A stretch of DNA of 64,000 bases. Origin: Pseudovibrio sp. Alg231-02 (lineage in GTDB: Bacteria > Pseudomonadota > Alphaproteobacteria > Rhizobiales > Stappiaceae). Location of the stretch: the NCBI RefSeq assembly GCF_900143565.1, contig NZ_FREX01000005.1, forward strand, positions 248,001-312,000, read 5' to 3'. This document shows, in pieces, positions 18,677 through 27,751 of the stretch. Both the position numbers and the translations under genes were made by a program. Position 1 is the stretch's first letter. Each line of letters begins with the position of its first letter. The notes below the pieces were generated by a model that was not told the DNA's origin, searched no databases, and was given only the letters and a program-made list of their open reading frames with translations.

Positions 18677-18876
18677 TTTATATGAAATTATAATGACCCG
18701 GCATGAGAAAATAATTGCTACGGGAACAGGCCTCTTTCTCCCTTCCGCATACGATTAATTCTTTGATTTTCTTGAACCTAAGACTGTATATAGAAACAAA
18801 ATTTTAATCAGTTTTGCGGTATCTGCGATCACTCTTGTTCCTCAGGTACTTAGCATTAAATGCCGGTACATATCCA

Positions 18877-19713
18877 ATGACTGCAAAGTACTTCTGGCGA
18901 AGAGCATTCGCGTATCTACTAGATCTGTTTATCCTCGGCTTTGTCATTACCGCTATTGTCGTCGCATATAACAGTGTTTTTTCTACACGATTTCTTGCGC
19001 CAGAACTTCTCAAGACAACTGCCTGTGCACCCCAATTTGACATGATTTCGCAAGAGCGTATGGATGAGATCTTACCGCTCGAACCAGGCCATCAACGCCA
19101 GCAAATTCTCTGTAAGCAAACAAACATGTTTGCAAGTAGCTTCCACATAACGGCTCTTCAGAAAATCTGGAAAGAAGGCAATGTCACACGTTCTGTTTCA
19201 GTGAGCTACTACTCTGATGAATACGGTAATCAAAGAACTTACCTCCCATCAGAGCCGTTCTTCTATTTGCTCGCCCCATTCGTATTTGCCTTGTTCCTTG
19301 CTAGAATGGGTCAGACCCCAGGAAAGCGTCTACTCAATTTGAATGTATATAATGCCTCTCTTCAGAAGCCTGATCTAAAGTCAGCATTAAAGCGTGAGTA
19401 CTTTAAAGCGACAGTTCTCATCATCACAGCCTTGTTTGGGCTTTACTCACTCTATCAGATCATCACGTTAGATTTGGTAGAAGCAGGAAAACAAGCTCAG
19501 GAACTACTTCAAAACCTCGGACAAGGAAATTTCTGGCTTTGGATCGTAGGCGGGGTTGTTCTCAGTCTCGCTGCCTTTTGGTTTGAGTTCGGCTCATTCA
19601 TACGATGGAGAGGCCGTACTTATTGGGATCAGTTCGCAAGTCTTACGACGAGTAAGACAGAAGACTTGGTAATGAGAAAAGCCGAAGCCGACAAGGTTAT
19701 CGCTGATAAGTAA
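18877..19713 (+). CDS. RDD family membrane protein
   Basis: The 278-residue protein starts MTAKYFWRRAFAYLLDLFIL. The Arg pair and following Asp in the first membrane segment are the R-D signature of the RDD family. Later come L-A-R-M-G-Q-T-P-G-K-R-L-L-N-L, the conserved T-P-G-K loop, and two to three more membrane segments. RDD proteins are integral inner-membrane proteins of mostly unknown function, some linked to ion exchange. The ATG at 18877 is preferred to a TTG at 18814 because it places the RDD motif at the usual N-terminal distance, though neither has a strong ribosome-binding site. The segment between the first two helices (about 45-115) is long and contains cysteines. Confidence 0.8.
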   Translation: MTAKYFWRRAFAYLLDLFILGFVITAIVVAYNSVFSTRFLAPELLKTTACAPQFDMISQERMDEILPLEPGHQRQQILCKQTNMFASSFHITALQKIWKEGNVTRSVSVSYYSDEYGNQRTYLPSEPFFYLLAPFVFALFLARMGQTPGKRLLNLNVYNASLQKPDLKSALKREYFKATVLIITALFGLYSLYQIITLDLVEAGKQAQELLQNLGQGNFWLWIVGGVVLSLAAFWFEFGSFIRWRGRTYWDQFASLTTSKTEDLVMRKAEADKVIADK

Positions 19714-20545
19714 ACCGCCAATTGGATGGTGAGCTCTCTTCGGCTTGCCATCCAAACTTAAATCTTGAAGCAGTTCTTTCATTTGCATTTAGCTAATTGA
19801 GCCCACCATTGAGGCAGCCAAAACTGCACATGGAGGGTAAGCCATGAACTATATATCCAATGTGCTTAAACGGTGCGGAGATAACCTTCGGAACTGGTTT
19901 TACAATTGGATGGCCTGGATCAGCCGGCAGAAGAAATAAGAGCACGAAGCTTCGCTGATCCTCCCATACAGATACTCGTAATGAGAAGCAGCACTTCCGC
20001 TTCCCACCGGTCCAGCTGCGCAAAATCAGAAGAGCTCATCGCCCGGATTGCTCAACGAGACGGCAAGACCAGCACTCACTGTATACGCCCTCTTTTATAG
20101 CATCGCCTCTCTCATCTACGTTCGCTCTTACATGAAATTTCTGGCCCCCACCCCACCAACACGCCCTCACAAGCTACGTATTTTCACTCACCAACCTTAA
20201 ACTTCGAGCATCTGCAAAGTAAGCTTATGTCGCTTTTTTGAGATATATTTCAGTTACATATCACAAATAGCACCCAGGCAAGATGAAGTCTCAACCAGAC
20301 ACTCGCTAAACGTTTAGGCAAACAAACAAAACAAGCAAATTCAGATAGTTATTTGACTGTTACGCTTTAGTCAGCACCGTCAATTCAAAGATATTTCAGA
20401 GTACTTACGGCATTCATAGATGAATGCGAATAACGCTTTTCCCAATACTGGTAGACTGAAGTCGTATACATGTAATGTTGACATATCACCGATACGTGCA
20501 ATCCCTCTATACATAAAAACTAATGTTTCGGGGGGAGGCCCGTAC
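19714..20545. other. intergenic region upstream of lactate dehydrogenase
   Basis: No gene is visible. A hairpin with a perfect 8-bp stem (TTGGATGG/CCATCCAA, 19722-19755) follows the RDD gene and may end its transcript. The rest is AT-rich and should hold the lldD promoter; I cannot point to a specific operator. Confidence 0.45.
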
Positions 20546-21700
20546 ATGGCACCAATACTAGAAATCAGTGACCTCAAAGAGCGCGCTCGCAGACGCGTTC
20601 CAAAGATGTTCTTCGATTACGCGGACTCAGGTTCCTGGACTGAGAGCACCTATCAGGCAAACGAGAGCGACTTCGCGAAGATTAAGCTGCGTCAGCGCAT
20701 CGCGGTTGACATGACAGATCGCACGCTTGCTACCAAGATGGTCGGACAGGATGTCTCCATGCCTGTCGCACTGGCACCAACTGGCCTGACCGGAATGCAG
20801 CACGCCAATGGCGAAATTCTCGCCGCACAGGCAGCTGAGAAATTCGGCGTACCTTTCACGCTTTCAACCATGAGCATCTGCTCTATTGAAGCTGTTGCAG
20901 CGAAGACCACGAAACCATTCTGGTTCCAGCTTTACGTGATGAAGGATCGGGACTTCATCAACGCCCTGATCGATCGCGCAAAGAACGCAGGCTGTTCTGC
21001 ACTGGTTCTCACATTCGACCTGCAGATCCTGGGCCAGCGCCACAAAGATTTGCGCAACGGCTTGTCTGCCCCGCCAAAGTTTACGCCAAAGCACATCTGG
21101 CAGATGGCAACACGCCCAATGTGGTGCATGAAAATGCTCACAACGCCAAACCGCACCTTTGGCAATATTGTCGGCCACGCAAAAGGTGTTGGCGATCTCT
21201 CCTCCCTGTCCTCATGGACAGCTGAGCAGTTTGACCCGCGCCTGAGCTGGGATGACATTGAGTGGATCAAAAAACAGTGGGGCGGTCCGCTAATCCTCAA
21301 AGGCATTCTGGACAAGGAAGATGCACGCCACGCAGTCGATTCTGGCTGTGATGCGATCATCGTCTCCAACCACGGCGGACGTCAGCTCGACGGTGCACCA
21401 TCCTCCATCGAGATCCTGCCGGAAATCGTGGACGAGGTCGGTGATAAGGTGGAGATCCACATCGATGGTGGCATTCGCTCAGGTCAGGATGTGCTGAAAG
21501 CCATCTGTCTCGGCGCAAAAGGCACCTACATCGGCAGACCGTTCCTGTACGGTTTGGGCGCAGGTGGAAAGCAAGGCGTGACACAGTCACTGGAGATCAT
21601 CCAGAAGGAACTGGATACCACCATGGCACTGTGTGGTCGTCGCGATCTCAATACACTCAATCGCGACAACCTCTATTCCATCAGAGGCGAAAAAGTCTAG
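20546..21700 (+). CDS. lldD: FMN-dependent L-lactate dehydrogenase
   Basis: The 384-residue protein is an FMN-dependent alpha-hydroxy-acid dehydrogenase. Visible signatures are the N-terminal KERARRRVPKMFFDYADSG, Lys252 in LILKGI, the catalytic His276 in SNHGGRQLDG and the FMN-phosphate loop DGGIRSGQDVLKA with GRPFLYGLGAGG. It oxidises L-lactate to pyruvate at the inner membrane, feeding electrons to quinone. The ATG at 20546 follows GGGGGAGG by eight bases, which rules out an upstream in-frame ATG at 20420. The stop codon is also the first base triplet of a dispersed 106-bp repeat. Related family members (glycolate or mandelate oxidases) cannot be fully excluded, but length and motifs match LldD. 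Confidence 0.9.
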   Translation: MAPILEISDLKERARRRVPKMFFDYADSGSWTESTYQANESDFAKIKLRQRIAVDMTDRTLATKMVGQDVSMPVALAPTGLTGMQHANGEILAAQAAEKFGVPFTLSTMSICSIEAVAAKTTKPFWFQLYVMKDRDFINALIDRAKNAGCSALVLTFDLQILGQRHKDLRNGLSAPPKFTPKHIWQMATRPMWCMKMLTTPNRTFGNIVGHAKGVGDLSSLSSWTAEQFDPRLSWDDIEWIKKQWGGPLILKGILDKEDARHAVDSGCDAIIVSNHGGRQLDGAPSSIEILPEIVDEVGDKVEIHIDGGIRSGQDVLKAICLGAKGTYIGRPFLYGLGAGGKQGVTQSLEIIQKELDTTMALCGRRDLNTLNRDNLYSIRGEKV

Positions 21701-21803
21701 AGCGCATTCCGTTTGAATGTATTCAATCAAACGACAAGAATTCGCTCAAAATAAAGAAGTTAGGGCATGAGGCGTGAATGCAAACAAGCGCAACATGCTC
21801 TAA
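21698..21803 (+). repeat. dispersed 106-bp hairpin repeat, copy 1
   Basis: This element begins at the lldD stop codon. It contains an imperfect stem CGTTTGAATG-TATT-CAATCAAACG, then AAGAATTCGCT, and ends in GCTCTAA, the inverse of its opening TAGAGC. A copy in the opposite genome orientation lies at 42064-42169, where it likewise starts at the stop codon of the adjacent HemY gene. The two align along their whole length. It resembles small intergenic palindromic elements of alphaproteobacteria (RIME or Bru-RS type) in size and placement. Confidence 0.8.
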
Positions 21804-21817
21804 CACCAGCAAAACAC

Positions 21818-22822
21818 TCAGTCGGGAGACCCAACGGTCTCCCAGCTGTCATTGCGTTCAGAGCGGACAATCGCATCGATGATTTCCATGTTCTGGATTG
21901 CATCAGCAACACCGTAAGGCAGCTCTTCTTCACCTTTGACCACACGAGAGAACAGCTCTCCCTGCAGTGTGTACTGATCACAGGCAGCAACGCGTTCAAC
22001 CTCAATCGCACCATCCCCCGGCAAACTGCCAGAATCGAGGCGCAAGATAGTCTCTTCACCAGCAGGTGCATTGAACGGGATGAGAATTTCCAGACGCTTG
22101 GCAGTCCCCACCAGATTGATACGCTGATACGGAGCAGACTGGGTTGAAACCGTAAATTGAGCCTGACGTCCTTCTCCAAAGTCCATCATCACAGATGTCA
22201 GACGGTCCGTGCCAAAATTTCTGTCACGATCAACAAGGCTCACAACACGCTCAGGTTCAGCATCAAAGAAGTAACGCGAAGCCACAATCGGATAGCAGCC
22301 GATGTCCATCAGGCCGCCCCCGCCAAGCTCTGCTTTATTGCGAATGTTCTGCGGGTCCTGATTGCTGTAACCAAAGAACGCCTGAATGCTCTGCAGCTTG
22401 CCCAGCTCACCGGATTCTACAATCTCAAGCGCTCGCTGCCACTGCGGATGCGCGCGCACCATAAAGGCTTCCATAACAAAGCGATTGTCAGGCATTTCCA
22501 GCAGAAGACGCGCTTCATCTGCATCAAGCGCAATCGGCTTTTCACAGAGCACATGCTTTCCAGCTTTCACAGCCTCAATCGTCATCGGCACATGCATGTG
22601 GTTTGGAAGCGGATTGTAAATCACGTCAATATCAGGATCAGCCAGCAGCGCCTCATAGGAACCATAGGCTTTCTCGATACCCAGTTCAGCAGCAGCTTTC
22701 TTCGCATTCTCCTCATTACGAGAAGCAATTGCGACAACCTCAACGCCTTTGGCTTTTTGAAGCGCAGGAATAACCTTTTCGCGGCCAATCCGTGCAGTCG
22801 AGAGCACACCCCATTTAACCAT
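21818..22822 (-). CDS. Gfo/Idh/MocA family NAD(P)-dependent oxidoreductase
   Basis: The 334-residue protein has an N-terminal Rossmann fold (KWGVLSTARIGREKVIPAL) and the family motif CEKPIALDADEA near residue 95, whose Lys-Pro is catalytic. The C-terminal alpha/beta half carries D-I-G-C-Y-P-I-V-A-S with the expected aspartate. Such enzymes oxidise or reduce sugars, inositols or their derivatives with NAD(P). The AGE-family isomerase gene lies 32 bases upstream in the same direction, so the two probably act in one sugar pathway. The exact substrate cannot be read from the sequence. Confidence 0.9.
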   Translation of the reverse strand: MVKWGVLSTARIGREKVIPALQKAKGVEVVAIASRNEENAKKAAAELGIEKAYGSYEALLADPDIDVIYNPLPNHMHVPMTIEAVKAGKHVLCEKPIALDADEARLLLEMPDNRFVMEAFMVRAHPQWQRALEIVESGELGKLQSIQAFFGYSNQDPQNIRNKAELGGGGLMDIGCYPIVASRYFFDAEPERVVSLVDRDRNFGTDRLTSVMMDFGEGRQAQFTVSTQSAPYQRINLVGTAKRLEILIPFNAPAGEETILRLDSGSLPGDGAIEVERVAACDQYTLQGELFSRVVKGEEELPYGVADAIQNMEIIDAIVRSERNDSWETVGSPD

Positions 22823-22854
22823 TGTAATTCTCCCAATCTATACTGCAGGAACCG

Positions 22855-24054
22855 TTATTTAGCGCTCTCAAAAGTAACCACTTTCTCCCCGACCTCAGTT
22901 TTTGAAAAACGGTCAAGTTCAGAAATGGCCGAAATGATGTGATAGAGCGAGCTTGCTGGCGCCGCTTCTTCCACAAAGCTACCATCCGGCAAAAACTTGT
23001 CTTTCCAGAGACCAGCAGGCACGTCCTCAAAGAACAGTTCCAACGCCTTCAACGCATCCTGCATGGATTGCCGATACCGAGGCCATTCACTCTCAGGAGC
23101 ACTCTCTAACATGGCGATAGAGCCTTTAAGCCATTCAGCCTGAGACCACAGACGCGCCAGTGGGTCACGCATGGAAAAGTCATCATTGATGCCCATCACC
23201 GCAACACCGCGCTCACGATCTACGCCATAGACCTCCGCAATCTCAAAGAGACGCGCAGCAGCAGCCTTAGCGCGATCATCACCACGCAGCTTGTTCCAAC
23301 GGCTCAGCAACCATGCCCATTCAAAATGATGTCCCGGCTCAAGCGCTCTGCCCTCATCACCTGGCATCGGAGACCAGTCCAGCGCAAAGAACTCACGCAA
23401 TCCGCCCGTTTTCTCACAGATGAAATACTTCAGACAAAGCTCACCAAGCTCATCTGCCAACGCAGACCAGACGGCTTTCTGCTCAGAGCTCAGGTTCTCA
23501 GAGCGTTCCCATTCAAGACACATTTCAAACAGATGCATATGCGGGTTGGCACCCAGTGGCGCACGCGCAGGCTCAGCTTCCTGAAAGCCAGCAACAGGAT
23601 GCTTGAAGCGGCTCTTCAACACATCAAGCAAAGCAGCAGCTTTCGCGCAGGCTTCCCCGCGCTGTTCACTGTTTACATCAGCAATGCTGGAAAGAGCCAG
23701 TAGCGCAAAGGCCTGATTGTAAAGGTCAAACGAAGTGTCGAGCAGCTCACCATCGGGCGTCGCAAGCGCACCGATATACCCATCAGCAGTGCCGTACACC
23801 CGCTCCACATAGGCTTGCGTGCGTAGCGCGACATCCATCCACGGGCCATCCCAGCCCAGACGTCCCGCTTCGCAATACACAAACACCATACGAGGGTTGA
23901 CGCGACCACGTCTGTTATCCGCGCTGCCTTCACAATCCAGTGTGATGGTCTCAGCAAAACCACCATTTGCAGCGTCTTCGCCAGCTTTCAACCAAAGCGG
24001 CAATGCATCTTCAAACAACCACGCGCGCAACTTATTCAGGTGATCGACAATCAC
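22855..24054 (-). CDS. AGE-family sugar epimerase/isomerase
   Basis: The 399-residue protein is an alpha6/alpha6-barrel N-acylglucosamine 2-epimerase / mannose-6-phosphate isomerase-like enzyme. Recognisable segments are GGFAETITLD, RVNPRMVFVYCEAGRLG, the central DLYNQAFALLAL, NPHMHLFEMCLEWE with its histidines, and GHHFEWAWLLSRW. The conserved active-site histidines appear present. It interconverts aldose and ketose or 2-epimeric sugars in the cytosol. The Gfo/Idh/MocA oxidoreductase gene follows 32 bases downstream, forming a two-gene carbohydrate operon. The island's left attachment repeat begins about 190 bases before its start. Confidence 0.87.
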   Translation of the reverse strand: MIVDHLNKLRAWLFEDALPLWLKAGEDAANGGFAETITLDCEGSADNRRGRVNPRMVFVYCEAGRLGWDGPWMDVALRTQAYVERVYGTADGYIGALATPDGELLDTSFDLYNQAFALLALSSIADVNSEQRGEACAKAAALLDVLKSRFKHPVAGFQEAEPARAPLGANPHMHLFEMCLEWERSENLSSEQKAVWSALADELGELCLKYFICEKTGGLREFFALDWSPMPGDEGRALEPGHHFEWAWLLSRWNKLRGDDRAKAAAARLFEIAEVYGVDRERGVAVMGINDDFSMRDPLARLWSQAEWLKGSIAMLESAPESEWPRYRQSMQDALKALELFFEDVPAGLWKDKFLPDGSFVEEAAPASSLYHIISAISELDRFSKTEVGEKVVTFESAK

Positions 24055-24247
24055 TTCCGGTACTCCACACCATCATCAGCCCGCTCCCACGAACCCCCGA
24101 TGGCCTCCATATGTGCAAATGAAATCAATGCGCTTAAAGGTTCGACTAAAGGACCAAAAAACACAAATCCGAACCTACGACGAGTAGGCGACAAGACAAA
24201 GCTAAATGAGCAAGTTTTTGGGGGATTATAAAGTATCAGAGAGTTAG

Positions 24248-24292
24248 TGGTGCCGCTGAAAGGACTCGAACCTTCGACCCCATCATTACGAA
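24248..24292 (-). repeat. left attachment site (copy of tRNA-Thr 3' end)
   Basis: The 45 bases match exactly the 3' 45 bases (T-arm, acceptor, CCA) of tRNA-Thr at 41828-41872. They are the distal copy left by integration. No functional tRNA is present here because the D-arm half is missing. Confidence 0.93.
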
Positions 24293-24410
24293 ATATGAGA
24301 CAACCGATTTCAGGACATTCCAAGATATTTCACTATTCACAACGTATCCAACTGTTTTTGCTAAATAATAGTTTCGTCTCTGGTCCTTTCCCGTCCCATA
24401 TGTTCCACTG

Positions 24411-24448
24411 CCAGCACCTTCAAAAGGTACACCCCAGGGTACACCCCA
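24411..24448 (+). repeat. terminal direct repeat, left copy (putative integrase arm sites)
   Basis: A 38-bp segment, CCAGCACCTTCAAAAGG followed by two units of GGTACACCCCA spaced 12 bp apart, recurs near the right end at 41734-41771 with four mismatches and the same orientation. Paired short direct repeats flanking the core are typical of arm-type sites bound by tyrosine integrases or their excisionase. Confidence 0.75.
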
Positions 24449-24504
24449 GATCACCCTAAGATTTTATCTTGCCTCTGGGTGCACCTGAGCGGAGATAGCG
24501 GAAC

Positions 24505-25833
24505 ATGGTCAACGCATTAACGCAGATTGGAATTGACGCACTGGTCAAACAAGGACCACCGGACAAACGCAAGGAGTTGGCAGACGGACAGACTCCCGGC
24601 TTGCGTTTGGTTGTGCAACCCACCGGAGCAATGAGCTGGGCCTATCGTTACAAAGCCATAGACGGAAGCCGCAAGAAGGTTACTCTCGGCCCCTATGCGA
24701 AGAGGAAGGGAGCAGGTCTAACCCTCTCAGAGGCTCGCAGGAAGGCGCAACAAGCCCAGCGACAAAGGGTTGAAGGCATTGACCCTGCCAACGCCCAGAA
24801 GATTGAGCGGCAAGAGCAGGTAGCTGCAATAGCGAAAGCCGACCTTCAAGAAGCAGATCAGTTTGAGAAGCGGTTTAACGAGTACATGAGGCGGGAAGCC
24901 TCTCAGCTTCGCTCTGCTGACACAATTCGCGCTGTGATCGACAGGAGGTTCTTTCCAAAGCTCAAGACGCGCCCGGTCACAGAGATCAAAAGGAAAGACA
25001 TTCAAACCATCATCGACAAGATTATGGATGACCAAGAACCCAGTGCAGCAATTCAGGCGTTTGCATTCATCCGGCGCTTTAGCAACTGGCTTGTAGAGCG
25101 GGGTGTGATTGAAGTTAGCTTCTGCAATGGCATGAAACCACCTGCCAAGCCGAAAAGCTGCGACAGAGTGCTTTCAGAACGCGAAGTAAGATGGTTCTGG
25201 GAGGCTACAGGCAAGATGGGGTATCCCGGTGGCACATGGGCGCGTGTCCTTGTTCTAACGGGCGCAAGACGCAGCGAAGCTTCGCACATGGTGTTCTCTG
25301 AGTTGGACCTCGAAAGGGCAGAATGGTCGCTACCCGCAGAACGCTCCAAGAACAAGCAGGCAATTGCTATCCCTCTTTCCTCTTTGGTGATTAGAGAGCT
25401 TAAAGGCGTATCCCCGCTGGGCAGCCCTCCGTCCTATGTCTTCTCTACGGGCACGGGAAGGAACGGCAAGATAGCCCCTATCAGCGGCTACTCGAAGTTC
25501 AAGAGCCGGATCGACGAAGCCATGCTTGAAGAGGCTCAACAAGAAGCTGCAGAGCGTGGTGTAGCCGCAGATGACATTGAGATACCCAACTGGACCTATC
25601 ACGACTTAAGGCGCACCTGCGCAAGCCTTATGGGCGCACTGGGTATCTCGCCTCATGTCGTAGAAGCAGCGCTCAATCACAAGACAGGCCAGATACAGGG
25701 CTTAGCCAAAGTCTACAACCGCTATGAATATCTCGAAGAGCGGAGACAGGCTTTTGAGGCTCTGGCGAACCACATTGAGGAGATCGTTACAGGCGAAGCA
25801 GCTCCGTCCAATGTTGTGCCGCTGAGGGGGTAG
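24505..25833 (+). CDS. int: P4-type tyrosine integrase
   Basis: The 442-residue protein has the DUF4102 arm-binding N-terminus (about 1-90, with TPGLRLVVQPTGAMSWAYRY), a SAM-like core-binding domain (about 115-210) and a tyrosine recombinase catalytic domain. Catalytic residues visible are Arg255 in TGARRSEA, His366 and Arg369 in YHDLRRT, His392 in NHKTG and the tyrosine, probably Tyr404, in VYNRYEY. It should catalyse integration and excision of the island at the 3' end of tRNA-Thr. It starts 212 bases from the left attachment repeat. The next gene begins two bases after its stop. Confidence 0.96.
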   Translation: MVNALTQIGIDALVKQGPPDKRKELADGQTPGLRLVVQPTGAMSWAYRYKAIDGSRKKVTLGPYAKRKGAGLTLSEARRKAQQAQRQRVEGIDPANAQKIERQEQVAAIAKADLQEADQFEKRFNEYMRREASQLRSADTIRAVIDRRFFPKLKTRPVTEIKRKDIQTIIDKIMDDQEPSAAIQAFAFIRRFSNWLVERGVIEVSFCNGMKPPAKPKSCDRVLSEREVRWFWEATGKMGYPGGTWARVLVLTGARRSEASHMVFSELDLERAEWSLPAERSKNKQAIAIPLSSLVIRELKGVSPLGSPPSYVFSTGTGRNGKIAPISGYSKFKSRIDEAMLEEAQQEAAERGVAADDIEIPNWTYHDLRRTCASLMGALGISPHVVEAALNHKTGQIQGLAKVYNRYEYLEERRQAFEALANHIEEIVTGEAAPSNVVPLRG

Positions 25834-25835
25834 GC

Positions 25836-26469
25836 ATGCAGCGCATAGAATTTGAGTACTCATTGGACCAGCAATACCGCATTAAAGCTGCAATGGCACC
25901 ACTTCAGCTATCTGGCGAGGATCAAGAGTTTGCATTTCATGTAATCAAAGATGCTTTCTTCCTTGGCTTTTCTGGGTCCGAAGCTGATGACGAGCTCTTG
26001 AATGAGCAGATATCCATTCGCTCCAACTTAGATAAAAAAAATCAACAGGTTAGATAGAGTTCTGAGCCTCAAAGAAAGTCAGAAAGAGAAATACAATCAA
26101 GATTTTGACGATCAATTCTTCAAGCAGGTGCATTGCCTTAGGGAAAATTGCATCGAGGAAAAACTGCGAGTTGAGTTATTAATCACCGCACTAAAAGAAG
26201 GGAAAACCACTGGAGGAAGCTACAAGCTCTTCTTAAACACTCTGAGGTTTGCAGTGGCCACCATTTGGTTCATCGGTGGCCGAGAAATTGATGCATCAAA
26301 TGAGTTCAAGGCGCTCTTTAAAGCTATCGTTAAACCGCCGCTAACCGACAGCGAAGTTATGAAAGAAACTAATTGCGGATGGTCAGAAAACGCGGCTCAA
26401 TCTTTCTACAACGCAGTCCGCACGGGAAAATTTAAACTCCCCCCCACCAACATCGTAGAAACGAATTAA
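25836..26469 (+). pseudogene. hypothetical gene split by a frameshift at an A8 run
   Basis: The first frame (25836-26057, 73 codons, MQRIEFEYSL...) ends soon after a run of eight As at 26034-26041. From that run a second frame is open without interruption to 26469, though its first possible start (GTG at 26128) lacks a ribosome-binding site. Joined at the A-run the two give one protein of about 214 residues with an acidic N-terminal half and ...FKAIVKPPLTDSEV near the end. I do not recognise the family. Either it is a recent frameshift mutation or sequencing error, or the homopolymer serves programmed slippage. It directly follows the integrase and may be translationally coupled to it. Confidence 0.6.
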
Positions 26470-26591
26470 CTCCTTGATTATAAAATTCATTTTTTGAACC
26501 ATCTTTTTTTGCATCAGATATGATTTTACCAATACCAACGCTGCCGTTTAATTTACTACCGTTTCATTGCAAAAGCATATTGAGGTTTTGA

Positions 26592-26813
26592 ATGGCAGAA
26601 CAGGTTACTTTCCTCACAGCTTCAGGCGTCCGCGCACGGTATCAGATCGGTAACACTACCCTTTGGCGTTGGGCTAATGGCTCAGCAAACAATAATTTCC
26701 CCGCTCCTCTCAAAATGGGAAATCGAAAGCGCTGGCGTTTGTCTGACCTAGAAGCTTGGGAGCAGTCGCTAGAAGCAGACAACGACAGCAAGCAGCAAGA
26801 GACAGCGGCTTAG
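26592..26813 (+). CDS. AlpA-like phage transcriptional regulator
   Basis: The 73-residue protein is a small winged helix-turn-helix of the AlpA/excisionase type: T-A-S-G-V-R-A-R-Y-Q-I-G-N-T-T-L-W-R-W is the recognition helix, then FPAPLKMGNRKRWRLSDLEAW. AlpA-type proteins in P4-like elements activate excision and integrase expression. It is preceded by TTGAGG about eight bases before the ATG. Its stop is 74 bases before the next gene. Its place between the integrase and the replication protein fits a satellite control gene. Confidence 0.88.
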   Translation: MAEQVTFLTASGVRARYQIGNTTLWRWANGSANNNFPAPLKMGNRKRWRLSDLEAWEQSLEADNDSKQQETAA

Positions 26814-26887
26814 CTAACCTAGGTCGCCATGCGCGGCCTACCCGCCCCGAGCACCAATATTTCCGAACACATTGCATAGGACTTTTT

Positions 26888-27301
26888 ATGACGGAACTGA
26901 ATACAGTTGCGGCAAATGATGCTGGCCACCTCGTCAGCCCAAAGAGCCCTCCAAGGCGAACACCACCCGCACCTAGTAAACAGGAAAGCCACGCAGATTA
27001 TGCAGGCATTGTAGTTCAGCAAGGACGTTGGCGTGTGATTGTTTGCAGGGATGGTATTCAATGGATCATCCAAAAAGGCGATTTAACGCGTGATGGATGG
27101 AGGTGGACAGGCAAGAGCTACTGTCGCACCAGAAAGGCCCTGTTACGCGACTGTGTACGCCGCTCTGCCCTTCCAGCGCCCCCTGAACTGCACCGGCTAC
27201 CGGAGCGTATCAACCTGCAAGTCGCCAAAGTACCGGGCCAAAGCAAGCTGCCAGATCAGCTACACCCGGCGAATGACAGCAACACCAAGGCCGCAGCTTA
27301 A
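26888..27301 (+). CDS. hypothetical island protein
   Basis: The 137-residue protein starts MTELNTVAANDAGHLVSPKS and contains W-R-V-I-V-C-R-D-G-I-Q-W-I-I-Q-K in its middle, then a basic R-T-R-K-A-L-L-R-D-C segment. The Trp/Arg-rich core with its W-x-W pattern is common in small phage and conjugative-element proteins of unknown function. An earlier in-frame start at 26756 would overlap the AlpA gene, so the ATG at 26888 is preferred. I do not recognise a domain with known activity. Confidence 0.62.
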   Translation: MTELNTVAANDAGHLVSPKSPPRRTPPAPSKQESHADYAGIVVQQGRWRVIVCRDGIQWIIQKGDLTRDGWRWTGKSYCRTRKALLRDCVRRSALPAPPELHRLPERINLQVAKVPGQSKLPDQLHPANDSNTKAAA

Positions 27302-27333
27302 CTCCCACCCATGCATTTTGGAAAGGCAATTTA

Positions 27334-27699
27334 ATGAACCTGGAAGAGCAATTGTTATCACGCATTGAATACCCGGAACTTACCGATGAAGAGTTTGTAA
27401 TCTGTCTTGAGAACACTCCAAAAACAAGCGCCCTTGAGCTAGCTGCGAATGCTCAGACTTGGCTCACAGAAGCGCTTGGCGACGGTAATACCCATCCGGC
27501 TAGCTGGGTGACTGGGCAGATGGAACAAGTCCAAAAACTTCAGAAAGACTGCTGGAAAGCCCAAACTGAGCTTGTTTCCCACCTACGCCTGCTTTTCCCG
27601 GCGCTACTCGACCCAGCAGAGGATGGAGAGACCGTAGAGTTTGCTCCAGAGCTAGTGAAGGAAATCTTGCTGAATCGCAAAACCAGAGAAGCAGCCTAA
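27334..27699 (+). CDS. hypothetical acidic island protein
   Basis: The 121-residue protein (MNLEEQLLSRIEYPELTDEE...) is acidic and mostly helical with no membrane segment or recognised motif. GGAAAGG lies ten bases before the ATG. It sits between two hypothetical/replication genes in the same direction, and a GC-rich hairpin follows it. Function unknown. Confidence 0.65.
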   Translation: MNLEEQLLSRIEYPELTDEEFVICLENTPKTSALELAANAQTWLTEALGDGNTHPASWVTGQMEQVQKLQKDCWKAQTELVSHLRLLFPALLDPAEDGETVEFAPELVKEILLNRKTREAA

Positions 27700-27702
27700 C
27701 AA

Positions 27703-27730
27703 AAGGGCCGCGCAAGCGGCCTTCCCCTTT
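27703..27730 (+). terminator. probable terminator after island hypothetical gene
   Basis: AAGGGCCGC and GCGGCCTT form a stem around GCAA, followed by a pyrimidine-rich CCCCTTTC tract. Confidence 0.7.
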
Positions 27731-27751
27731 CATTCGTAACAAAGGTGATGA

